The translations under genes and the position numbers were made by a program. Shown piece after piece: positions 28,231 to 34,983 of a stretch of DNA of 64,000 nt; the stretch's first letter is position 1; every line of letters begins with the position of its first letter. The notes below the pieces were generated by a model. The model was given only the letters and a program-made list of their open reading frames with translations, made no database searches and was not told the DNA's origin. Source of the stretch: an uncultured Sphingomonadaceae bacterium. GTDB lineage: Bacteria; Pseudomonadota; Alphaproteobacteria; Sphingomonadales; Sphingomonadaceae. The DNA is taken from contig CANLCX010000002.1 in the NCBI GenBank assembly GCA_947489315.1, forward strand, positions 682,001 to 746,000, read 5' to 3'.

Positions 28231-28447
28231 AGCCCGACGGCTGGGTCGCTATACCGCCGGACTCCCCTATTTTACGGCGTCGTCGCGTGAAGCTTAAACT
28301 ACCGTAAACCTTAATATGGATGAAAATGATAAATTTACTGTGACCGGGGTCACTGAGGGTAAAAATATGTCAGAAAACCGCACTGCGGTGATGGAGAAAC
28401 ATCCCCTCCCAAGAAGCCCGATGGCTGGGTCGCTTTACCATCGGACC
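28231..28447. repeat. Two-copy hairpin repeat with compensatory changes
   Basis: A 33-nt unit occurs at 28231-28263 and 28415-28447. Each can fold as CCGAYGG / CCRYCGG (28234-28240 with 28254-28260; 28418-28424 with 28438-28444) around the loop CTGGGTCGCTWTA. Of the four differences in the paired and loop part, one pair is compensatory (C-G to T-A), one turns an A-C mismatch into A-T, and one is in the loop. All three frames are open across both copies, so a coding origin (PDGWVA in one frame) is the competing reading. Confidence 0.5.
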
Positions 28448-28486
28448 TCTCGAGGAATACCCGTCTTAGGTCTCCCAAAGGGAAGT

Positions 28487-28533
28487 GCGATGCCGCCGCC
28501 CCCCGCAAAACTCTGCGAAACAAGCGGCATCGC
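28487..28533. repeat. Perfect 10-bp inverted repeat with C-rich loop
   Basis: GCGATGCCGC (28487-28496) and GCGGCATCGC (28524-28533) enclose a 27-nt loop with CGCCCCCCGC. It lies 110 bp before the DUF1353 gene. No T-run follows, so it is not a plain terminator. It may be part of an RNA element together with the repeat just upstream. Confidence 0.5.
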
Positions 28534-28642
28534 CTGATTGTGGTAGCAAGGGAATTTACACGATGCTGTGATGACCATCACTCACGCGGAAATATGCTAT
28601 AACCGCTTAGAAACAACAGCTATGGGGCCAGAAAGGACGGAC

Positions 28643-29236
28643 ATGGCACATTATACCGGACGGCCGCGATTTGAATGGGATGAGGATGGGCGGATCATGA
28701 CCCTGCTCAACCGCTTCGCCTTTATCGATAATGCGAAACTGGTGTGGAGCGTTCCAGCGAAGGCGCGGGTGGACGGCGCCTCAATCCCGAAATTTGCTTG
28801 GTCAATTCTGGGGAGTCCATTTGTTGGTCGCTATCGCAAGGCATCGGTCGTGCATGACTGGTATTGCGACGTCCGCACCCGCGAATGGAAAGCGACCCAT
28901 CGGATGTTCTACGAAGCCATGCGCGCGTCGAAGGTGAGCGGCGCCAAAGCACGGATCATGTACGGCGCGGTCTATTATGCCGGGCCGCGCTGGGACGTTG
29001 CGGCAGATTATAACACCGAACTGGCAGAGGTGATGGTACCAGAAGATTATAGCAGTCTGGAGCAGGACCAACTGTCGGAAGCCGAGCGAGTGGCGCGGCC
29101 GGACGTAACCCTGTGGCACCGCAAGCAAACGGATGAGGAGGCATTTTTGGCGATGTGCGACGATTTCGCCAAGAAATGCTCATCGATCGAGGATGTCGAG
29201 CTGATGATTGAGGAAGCGATGGGAGCGACGGAATGA
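28643..29236 (+). CDS. DUF1353 domain protein
   Basis: 197 residues from ATG 28643, which follows GAAAGGACGG; earlier in-frame starts at 28568 and 28622 lack such a site. The DUF1353 pattern is clear: FAFIDNAKLVWSVPAKARVDGASIPKF split by expected spacing, then VGRYRKASVVHDWYCD, and THRMFYEAMRASKV. The C-terminal about 80 residues are charged. DUF1353 proteins are common in tailed phages and as single chromosomal genes; the activity is unknown. No other phage gene is near. A long hairpin follows 36 bp after the stop. Confidence 0.88.
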   Translation: MAHYTGRPRFEWDEDGRIMTLLNRFAFIDNAKLVWSVPAKARVDGASIPKFAWSILGSPFVGRYRKASVVHDWYCDVRTREWKATHRMFYEAMRASKVSGAKARIMYGAVYYAGPRWDVAADYNTELAEVMVPEDYSSLEQDQLSEAERVARPDVTLWHRKQTDEEAFLAMCDDFAKKCSSIEDVELMIEEAMGATE

Positions 29237-29272
29237 ACGGGACCGGCTGGAAATTGGCGGAAGCCAAAAAAA

Positions 29273-29312
29273 TGGGAGCCGATCTCCAAACGAATTTGGA
29301 TTTCGGCTCCCA
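29273..29312 (-). terminator. Long hairpin, intrinsic terminator on the minus strand
   Basis: TGGGAGCCGA and TCGGCTCCCA pair outside, TCCAAA and TTTGGA inside, around a CGAA tetraloop. On the minus strand it is followed by seven T, the form of an intrinsic terminator for transcripts coming from about 29.4-30.05 kb. On the plus strand no T-run follows, though it may still protect the DUF1353 mRNA end. Confidence 0.65.
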
Positions 29313-29390
29313 CTGCGCCTGATCTGGGATGCTGTCCTCTTGCGATTTCAACGTCCGCTGTTCCGGCGTCCGGTTTCCGGGCCAATATCG

Positions 29391-29618
29391 TTATGGTTTT
29401 TGGTTTTCCGCATCATCGCTTGCGCAATCATGTTTCGGTTTAAACCCGATATTGGTCCAGTCACCCAATGATTGTTGTCCATCTGATCCACTCCGGCTTG
29501 CGCCTTTGCTTCTCGGGTTTTTTCCAATCATCAATCGAAAAATCATGCTATTTTTCTTGCGAAAAACAATATGGTCGTTTCGATTATCTTCCGGTCCTTT
29601 TTCGCTCCAACGGGTCAT
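29391..29618 (-). CDS. Hypothetical small hydrophilic protein
   Basis: 75 residues from ATG 29618; a GTG at 29672 would extend it by 18. The product is charged (RWSEKGPEDNRNDH, MIFRLMIGKNPRSKGAS) and ends in SLGDWTNIGFKPKH with an acidic tail. It has neither a recognised domain nor a signal peptide. It lies just before the minus-strand terminator and downstream of the peptide/hairpin unit, which would make it part of the same transcript. The opposite strand is also open, so I hold this lightly. Confidence 0.4.
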   Translation of the reverse strand: MTRWSEKGPEDNRNDHIVFRKKNSMIFRLMIGKNPRSKGASRSGSDGQQSLGDWTNIGFKPKHDCASDDAENQKP

Positions 29619-29707
29619 TGCTGACTGGTCGTCGGTTTGGTCTATTTCCTTCCGATGACTTGTATATGACACGGGTTTGCGAGTCGCTCCAAATGCTCAA
29701 GGGCGAC

Positions 29708-29762
29708 TTATCCACAGATGCAGATCTTTCTTGTGGAGAAACAGTGGCTGGGCTGTGGACAA
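29708..29762. other. Cluster of three DnaA-box-like sites
   Basis: TTATCCACA (29708-29716, perfect consensus), TGTGGAGAA (29732-29740, complement TTCTCCACA) and TGTGGACAA (29754-29762, complement TTGTCCACA) lie 24 and 22 bp apart. The neighbouring 29.4-29.65 kb stretch is AT-richer. It could be a replication or DnaA-titration site; the usual oriC neighbour genes are absent. Confidence 0.4.
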
Positions 29763-29848
29763 GCCAAGAATGTCGAAACCGCTTTCCTACACAGTTTGCC
29801 CTTTGATAGTTTTTAGCTGGTTCTTTCTCAGTGTTGAAGAATATCCCG

Positions 29849-29958
29849 ATCACCAACGGGTGATTGGTCCGGCCTTTCTATCGGGGGGATATTTTGAAAG
29901 GGCCGGACCGTCACAACAGTCCCGGTGCCTATCGGGAGGAGGAGCGCACACGGGACTG
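29849..29958 (-). ncRNA. Candidate CCUCC-loop small RNA (CuckooRNA/CcsR-like)
   Basis: On the minus strand three hairpins follow one another. The first (29958-29917) pairs CAGTCCCG with CGGGACTG and shows TCCTCCTCCCGATAG in its loop. The second (29909-29866) pairs GGTCCGGCC with GGCCGGACC and shows a C-rich loop with CCCCCCGATAG. The third (29864-29849) is ATCACC-CGTT-GGTGAT. Both first loops end in CCCGATAG, so they look like a duplicated unit. The layout, loops able to pair with Shine-Dalgarno sequences after a tiny ORF, is that of the CcsR/CuckooRNA class of alphaproteobacteria. No strong T-run follows the third hairpin. Confidence 0.6.
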
Positions 29959-29973
29959 AAAGAGTATTAAGTA

Positions 29974-30048
29974 TTAAACCTGAACGGTAGAGATCAAGAT
30001 GATGCTGCTAACGGTCAGGGAGGCTACTATATTGAAAAGCGTTTTCAT
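29974..30048 (-). CDS. 24-residue membrane peptide
   Basis: ATG 30048 is preceded by AGGAG at 7 nt. The product is a short amphipathic start (MKTLFNIVAS) and one hydrophobic segment (TVSSIILISTVQV). It would sit in the inner membrane. A GGAAA-N16-CGTT promoter lies 22 bp upstream and the CCUCC-loop hairpins begin 16 nt after its stop, so it is probably the leader cistron of a stress transcript. In the Rhodobacter CcsR locus a small DUF1127 gene has this position, but this peptide is not a DUF1127 protein. Confidence 0.65.
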   Translation of the reverse strand: MKTLFNIVASLTVSSIILISTVQV

Positions 30049-30069
30049 GGATTTTCTCCTGTTATCAAA

Positions 30070-30094
30070 AACGCCGATCAAACATCACTTTTCC
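30070..30094 (-). promoter_or_regulatory. Candidate EcfG (general stress sigma factor) promoter
   Basis: On the minus strand GGAAA (30094-30090), 16 nt, then CGTT (30073-30070) matches the alphaproteobacterial EcfG consensus GGAAC-N16/17-CGTT with one mismatch. It points at the 24-residue peptide and the hairpin RNA. Confidence 0.55.
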
Positions 30095-30189
30095 TGTCTA
30101 ACTGATAGTCAGGAAATGGTCGCCAAACCGTTAAGTTTCAATTGAAAACGGAGATACATTAGTTGCACGCTTTGCAACTAGTTGCAGTC

Positions 30190-30876
30190 CTAGAAAATGC
30201 CTTTGAGCAGCTTTTTTCCCTTTTTCAGGGGGTTTTTGCGGAAGTTTGTTTCCTCAGCGCCAATATAGGAGAAGATGCCGTCTAACGCCTGTTCGGTAAC
30301 ACTATCGGTTAATCCATCACGCGATAGATCAAGACCGCCCAGCGAACTCAAGGCAGACAAGGAACCAAGGCTTTCGACCTGTTTATAAGCACCGACTTCA
30401 CCAAGGGCTTTCTCGACTAAGGGACGGATTTTGATCGCCAGCTCTTCGCCGGATGTCTTGCGCAGATAGTCGGTTCCGCCCGTTCCGCCGCCGGTGGCAA
30501 TCCCTACGCCGTCGGTCAGCGTCAGATTATCGATCGCAGACCGGAATATCGGCTTGGCTTCCAGAGCCGCCTTACCCGCCGCATCGTTGAGGTTCTTGGT
30601 AATATCCTTGGTCAGGCCTGCCTTGCTGGTGAAGCGCAATATCTTGGTCGCATTTTTCAAGGGGCCGGGCAGTAAAACCCGGACTGCTTTATCGGCGTAA
30701 AAGGCTCCTGGCTTTGACAATTTGTCGAGCGCGCCATCAGACGCATTGCCGAGAAGGCTTTTGACACCCGTGCTTTGCGCTTGCGCCGGGGCAGATAATA
30801 TCGGAGACACGGATAATGGCACCGCCAGCAATGCTGTTGCTGCACTCAATTTCAGTTTCTTTGTAATGTTCCGCAT
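30190..30876 (-). CDS. DUF4197 domain exported protein
   Basis: 228 residues. A signal peptide (core SAATALLAVPLSVSPILSAPAQA) precedes a helical DUF4197 domain: ALDKLSKPGAFYADKAVRVLLPGPL, TKDITKNLNDAAGKAALEAKPIF, and the C-terminal VTEQALDGIFSYIGAEETNFRKNP, all read in their expected order. GGAGCGG precedes the ATG. The family is periplasmic and of unknown function. The C-terminus is strongly basic (KKGKKLLKG). It is followed downstream on the same strand by the peptide/small-RNA unit about 140 bp away. Confidence 0.9.
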   Translation of the reverse strand: MRNITKKLKLSAATALLAVPLSVSPILSAPAQAQSTGVKSLLGNASDGALDKLSKPGAFYADKAVRVLLPGPLKNATKILRFTSKAGLTKDITKNLNDAAGKAALEAKPIFRSAIDNLTLTDGVGIATGGGTGGTDYLRKTSGEELAIKIRPLVEKALGEVGAYKQVESLGSLSALSSLGGLDLSRDGLTDSVTEQALDGIFSYIGAEETNFRKNPLKKGKKLLKGIF

Positions 30877-30990
30877 ATCCCGCTCCTACTTTGTTATGTC
30901 CCTCGAACGTAGCATAGCAGTTTGGCGGCAAGCTGAACAGGTTCACCAAATTGTGTAAATAGTTGTACCGCGAAATTTGAGCATCATCGG

Positions 30991-31521
30991 CTATTTGCTT
31001 TCAGAAAACTCAAGCTTCCCAGTAGCTCGATCCTTGCCAGCCTCGGTCAATTCAAGCAAAAAGGGATCACCTTCATCGGTTTTTCCCGAGAGCTTGTTGC
31101 CATCTTTCTCGACGATGAAGTTTTCGTCTGTCATTTTCTTTTCAAACCAGGATGTAAGATCGTTGATGCCTGTCGGTGCATCAAAACTCAGGATAACCTT
31201 GCCGCCCTGCCCATCCTTATCTTCGATATTCAAGCCAGTGACTTTGGTGCCCGGATATAGGGCGACATTATTCATATCAAAATCGTCACTGTCCAAAGAT
31301 ATCTGGGGCAAATCGACGTCCATCGAGAAGCCGTCCGTCTTGATCGAGAACTTACTATCCTCGCCCTCGCCGCCGATTTTGACTTTGTCAGGCGTGCTGC
31401 CGCCTTCACCATCGACATCGATGGACATTTCAAAGCCATCGCCCTCTTCACTCTCGCCGGCTGAACAAGCGGACAGGATGAAAGGAATTGCCGCCAGGGC
31501 AATGAGATATGTTTTGGTCAT
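30991..31521 (-). CDS. Acidic lipoprotein of unknown function
   Basis: 176 residues from ATG 31521, with AAGGAG 10 nt upstream. The signal ends in the lipobox LSAC (Cys at about 19). The mature N-terminus is very acidic (GESEEGDGFEMSIDVDGEGG) and is followed by a compact beta domain (LYPGTKVTGLNIEDKDGQGG, FEKKMTDENFIVEKDGNKL). The tail has a DUF-like pattern seen in sphingomonad lipoproteins, but I do not recognise a named family. Its ribosome binding site lies inside one arm of a 12-bp inverted repeat. Confidence 0.78.
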   Translation of the reverse strand: MTKTYLIALAAIPFILSACSAGESEEGDGFEMSIDVDGEGGSTPDKVKIGGEGEDSKFSIKTDGFSMDVDLPQISLDSDDFDMNNVALYPGTKVTGLNIEDKDGQGGKVILSFDAPTGINDLTSWFEKKMTDENFIVEKDGNKLSGKTDEGDPFLLELTEAGKDRATGKLEFSESK

Positions 31522-31530
31522 CAAGAATCT

Positions 31531-31562
31531 CCTTACTGTATTGCCGCAATAATACAGTAAGG
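31531..31562. repeat. 12-bp perfect inverted repeat holding the lipoprotein Shine-Dalgarno site
   Basis: CCTTACTGTATT (31531-31542) and AATACAGTAAGG (31551-31562) are perfect complements around 8 nt. Located between the SDR stop and the lipoprotein ATG on the minus strand, the proximal arm contains the AAGG of AAGGAG. It may be a terminator stem of the SDR operon, an operator, or an RNA fold that hides the ribosome binding site. Confidence 0.6.
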
Positions 31563-31586
31563 AGAGATTAGGTCAAGCTAGAGCTT

Positions 31587-32381
31587 TTAGGGCTCGATCG
31601 TCGCTCCGGGATTAGCCGCATTCACAACGCCGCCGTCGACAACCAATGTCGTACCGACAACATAGTCACCGGCGCTGCTGGACAGGTAAATTGCGGCTGC
31701 TGCCATATCCTCAGGCCGACCAATCCGCTTTGCTGGAATGCCTTTTTCGACCGCATCTTCATGATCACGCGCCGCTTTATTCATGTTGGAAGCAAAAGCA
31801 CCGGGTGCGATGCCTGACATAATGATATCGTCGAAAATCAGTTTGGACGCCATTTTGCGAGTCAAATGAACCACTGCTGCTTTCGATGCTTGATAGCTGT
31901 AGGTCTCCCATGGGTTGACCTTGAAGCCGTCGATGGAGGCAATGTTCACGACTTTTGCTGGCCGCTCAAAACTTGCAGCGGCCTTGAGTTGCGGATGAAG
32001 TGCCTGAGTCAAAAAGAATAAACCTTTGACGTTTGTATCCATGACCTTGTCCCAGCCCGCTTCCGGAAAGCTGAGATATTCCTCGCCCCACGCCACACCA
32101 GCGTTATTGATCAGGATGTCGAGCTTATCTTCATGGCTTGCAATCTCTGCGGCTAGCGCTTTGCAGCCTTCAACGGTGCTGACATCACCGGGTACGGAAA
32201 AACAATTGTCGCCCATTTCAGCGGCAGCAGCGGCACAGGCATCGGCCTTGCGTCCAGAAATGTAGACTTTAGCGCCCTGAGCGAGAAAACCTTCCGAAAT
32301 CATTCGTCCGATGCCGCGGTGACCACCTGTGACCAAAGCAACACGGCCTTCGAGCGAAAATAGCTTGTTAAAATCCATCAT
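31587..32381 (-). CDS. SDR family oxidoreductase
   Basis: 264 residues of classical SDR type: TGGHRGIGRM nucleotide motif, LDILINNAGVAWG, active Ser in NIASIDGFK and YQASKAA. It ends with a typical DYVVGTTLVVDGG. Its position 9 bp after an acyl-CoA dehydrogenase gene suggests a 3-hydroxyacyl-CoA or alcohol dehydrogenase step on the same substrate. It is the last gene of a three-gene minus-strand operon. The substrate is unknown. Confidence 0.9.
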   Translation of the reverse strand: MMDFNKLFSLEGRVALVTGGHRGIGRMISEGFLAQGAKVYISGRKADACAAAAAEMGDNCFSVPGDVSTVEGCKALAAEIASHEDKLDILINNAGVAWGEEYLSFPEAGWDKVMDTNVKGLFFLTQALHPQLKAAASFERPAKVVNIASIDGFKVNPWETYSYQASKAAVVHLTRKMASKLIFDDIIMSGIAPGAFASNMNKAARDHEDAVEKGIPAKRIGRPEDMAAAAIYLSSSAGDYVVGTTLVVDGGVVNAANPGATIEP

Positions 32382-32390
32382 GATATCCTT

Positions 32391-33527
32391 TTAGTAGCCG
32401 TGCATTTCGGCAACGAGATTGGTGTGATAATTGGCATCGCCCATAAATTCGGCCAGCGCCCGATCTCGCTTCATGTAAAGTCCGATATCATATTCATCGG
32501 TCATCCCGACGCCGCCATGCATTTGCACACCTTCCCGAACCGACAGCGCGGTTGCCTTGCCCGCTTTTGCCTTGGCCACCGACACCATCATGGCCGCTTT
32601 TGATGAACCTTCATCGAGCATCTGCTGGGATTTCAAAACCGTTGCGCGGGCGATTTCCATTTCGCTGTAGAGATGAGCGGTGCGATGCTGCAGCGCTTGA
32701 AAAGATCCGATAATCGTGTCGAACTGCTTTCGGCCTTTAATATAGTCAACAGTGATATCCATGGCACCAGCACCAACGCCAAGCGTCTCTGCGGCGGAGC
32801 CTGCCCGACCGGCATTGAGCATCCGCTGAAGAACAGCATTGCCTTCATCAACCTCGCCAATGACGGCATCAGCATCGACCACCACGTCATCAAATGCGAC
32901 ATGGGCTGCCATGGCGCTATCGACCAAGCGGACGCTGTCTTTGGCAAGACCGTTTGCATTGGCATCAACAGCGAATACAGTCAGGCCCTTGTCTTCGCCC
33001 GCACTGCCGCTGGTGCGTGCCACCACAATAAGCGTATCTGCCGAACCGCCCTGCACAACAAATTGCTTTTTGCCATCGAGCTTAAAGCCATTGCCTTCAC
33101 GGGTCGCCGCCATGCTAATCTGGTCCGGACGATGTTTCGCGCCCTCATCAATCGCAAGAGCCAGAACGCTATCGCCAGACAGGATGCCGGGGAGATATTT
33201 TTCGCGCAATGCTTTGCCGCCTGCGTTCAGGGCTTCGACGCCAGCAACAGCTGTCGCAAGAAAGGGAGACGGCGTCAAATTCCGGCCAATTTCTTCGAGA
33301 ACAACGCCCGCTTCAACGTGACCAAGGCCCAGCCCTCCTTCTTCTTCGGATACTAAAATACCCGTGAAGCCCATTTCCGCAAACTGCTTCCATAAAGCGT
33401 GGGAAAAACCGTCTTTGCAATTTTTATCGCGAAACTCACGAAAATGAGCGACATCACCTTCGCCCTTCATAAAATCTGCGGCGCTGTCCTGCAGCATTTT
33501 TTGGTCGTCATTCAAGTAAAGCGGCAT
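32391..33527 (-). CDS. Acyl-CoA dehydrogenase, small subunit type
   Basis: 378 residues of the acyl-CoA dehydrogenase fold: FTGILVSEEEGGLGLGHVEAGVVLEEIGR, then LDGKKQFVVQGGSADTLIV and QHRTAHLYSEMEIARATVL. The C-terminal region reads MHGGVGMTDEYDIGLYMKRD and then FMGDANYH where catalytically complete members have an EGT-type motif with Glu. This and the shorter length match the partner subunit of two-gene dehydrogenases such as those in steroid side-chain degradation. The full subunit gene lies 42 bp upstream. Confidence 0.88.
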   Translation of the reverse strand: MPLYLNDDQKMLQDSAADFMKGEGDVAHFREFRDKNCKDGFSHALWKQFAEMGFTGILVSEEEGGLGLGHVEAGVVLEEIGRNLTPSPFLATAVAGVEALNAGGKALREKYLPGILSGDSVLALAIDEGAKHRPDQISMAATREGNGFKLDGKKQFVVQGGSADTLIVVARTSGSAGEDKGLTVFAVDANANGLAKDSVRLVDSAMAAHVAFDDVVVDADAVIGEVDEGNAVLQRMLNAGRAGSAAETLGVGAGAMDITVDYIKGRKQFDTIIGSFQALQHRTAHLYSEMEIARATVLKSQQMLDEGSSKAAMMVSVAKAKAGKATALSVREGVQMHGGVGMTDEYDIGLYMKRDRALAEFMGDANYHTNLVAEMHGY

Positions 33528-33569
33528 CGCTTATATCCTTCTAATATGGTTGTTTAACTGCTTGCGCGG

Positions 33570-34763
33570 TTACGCGTTGGGCAATCGCAATATCTGTTTA
33601 GAAACGACATTCAGCATGACTTCACTGGTACCGCCTTCAATACTATTCGCTTTCGTTCGAAGCCATCCACGAGCAGTCAGCCCGCCGTTCGAAGCATCAC
33701 TTTCCCATTCCAGAACTTCGCTGCCGCCCGCTGACATGATCAATTCATGGCGGCGTTTGTTGATTTCAGTGCCGGCATATTTCATCATATTGGGCTGCGC
33801 TGGATGACAAAGATTAGCCTTAAATGTATCACCGAAACGCTCCGCCATTGCGCGAAATGCCAAGACATCAATATCCATGTCGGCCATCTGCGCCCGAAGC
33901 ATCGGATCATCCAAGCGGCCCATTTCGTCGCGGCCAAATTGATCTGCGAATTTGGAACCGAGCGATGTTGCTCCAGAAGAACCGTCGCCAGAAATCATGC
34001 TGCGCTCATGGCCCAGCAGGTATTTAGCAACATCCCAGCCGCGATTCACTTCGCCAACTACGGATGAGACGCCTTCACCATATGATTTAGGCACTTCGAC
34101 ATCGGCGAAAAAAGTTTCGCAAAACGCCGATTGCCCGGAAATCAAAACGATTGGTTTCGTTTCCACGCCTTTGTTCGTCATGTCGAACAGCATGAAGCTA
34201 ATGCCCTTATGCTTGCTCGTTTTATCCGTCCGCGTCAGACAGAAAATCCAATCCGCTTTGTCGGCATAGCTGGTCCATATTTTCTGACCATTGATCAGAT
34301 AGTGATCACCTTTGTCTTCCGCCGAAGTTTGAAGTGAAGCCAGATCGGAACCCGAACCAGGTTCCGAATAGCCCTGACACCAGCGGACTTCGCCACGTGC
34401 AATTGGTGGAAGAAAATGCAGCTTCTGTTCCTCGGTGCCAAAATGCAGCAGCGCAGGACCAAGCATCCAAATGCCAAAGCTTGACAAGGGCGAACGGATT
34501 TTTAGACGGCCCATTTCCTGCAGCAAGACTTTGGTTTCAGCGCGCGACAATCCGCCGCCGCCATATTCTTTAGGCCAGTCTGGAACGGTCCAGCCCTTAG
34601 CCGCCATTTTATCCATCCATTCTTTCTGACCGGGGTTGAAGGTTGGGTTTTTACCTCCCCAACAAATATCGTTTTCATCCACCATGGGTTCGCGCATTTC
34701 GGGTGGGCAATTGGCTTCCAGCCAAGCGACAGTTTCTTCACGAAAACTTTCAAGATCAGACAT
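33570..34763 (-). CDS. Acyl-CoA dehydrogenase, large subunit type
   Basis: 397 residues. FAD-dependent alpha,beta-dehydrogenation of an acyl-CoA. Visible are WPKEYGGGGLSRAETKVLLQEMGR in order, the FAD loop CQGYSEPGSGSDLASLQT, and the C-terminal NSIEGGTSEVML that supplies the Glu base. It heads the minus-strand operon with the smaller dehydrogenase and an SDR. The dehydrogenase class is certain; pairing with the next gene as a heteromer is inferred from layout and the missing motif there. Confidence 0.92.
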   Translation of the reverse strand: MSDLESFREETVAWLEANCPPEMREPMVDENDICWGGKNPTFNPGQKEWMDKMAAKGWTVPDWPKEYGGGGLSRAETKVLLQEMGRLKIRSPLSSFGIWMLGPALLHFGTEEQKLHFLPPIARGEVRWCQGYSEPGSGSDLASLQTSAEDKGDHYLINGQKIWTSYADKADWIFCLTRTDKTSKHKGISFMLFDMTNKGVETKPIVLISGQSAFCETFFADVEVPKSYGEGVSSVVGEVNRGWDVAKYLLGHERSMISGDGSSGATSLGSKFADQFGRDEMGRLDDPMLRAQMADMDIDVLAFRAMAERFGDTFKANLCHPAQPNMMKYAGTEINKRRHELIMSAGGSEVLEWESDASNGGLTARGWLRTKANSIEGGTSEVMLNVVSKQILRLPNA

Positions 34764-34878
34764 GATGACGATTCCTTTAATTGCTTGATTAATGTCTGAC
34801 TATCATAGGTGCGCCGCAAGGTTCAATGATGGCCTTACTGGAAATGAAAAAAAATTTACGCTCAAGAGGAATGCGTCA

Positions 34879-34945
34879 CATTCCGTAACGGAATGCCAGC
34901 CAATTTTGAGAATCAATTGACGGCCAATTCGCGATGGGCCTATGT
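34879..34945. promoter_or_regulatory. Divergent promoter region with a 17-bp palindrome
   Basis: CATTCCGT-A-ACGGAATG (34879-34895) is a perfect palindrome with a central base, typical of a dimeric regulator site. For the plus strand TTGACG (34917-34922), 17 bp, and CTATGT (34940-34945) make a plausible sigma-70 promoter in front of the SDR gene at 34984. No regulator gene is nearby. Confidence 0.6.
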
Positions 34946-34983
34946 CCTAGCGATAAAAAAATAATAAAACAGGAGAGCCGAGG

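Noticed and set aside
28316-28537. 73-codon plus-strand ATG frame over the hairpin repeat
   Set aside because: The changes between repeat copies do not support this frame, and stems plus inverted repeats account for the sequence better.
32673-33356. 227-codon plus-strand frame over the small acyl-CoA dehydrogenase
   Set aside because: The minus strand carries clear family motifs; the plus frame is a shadow.
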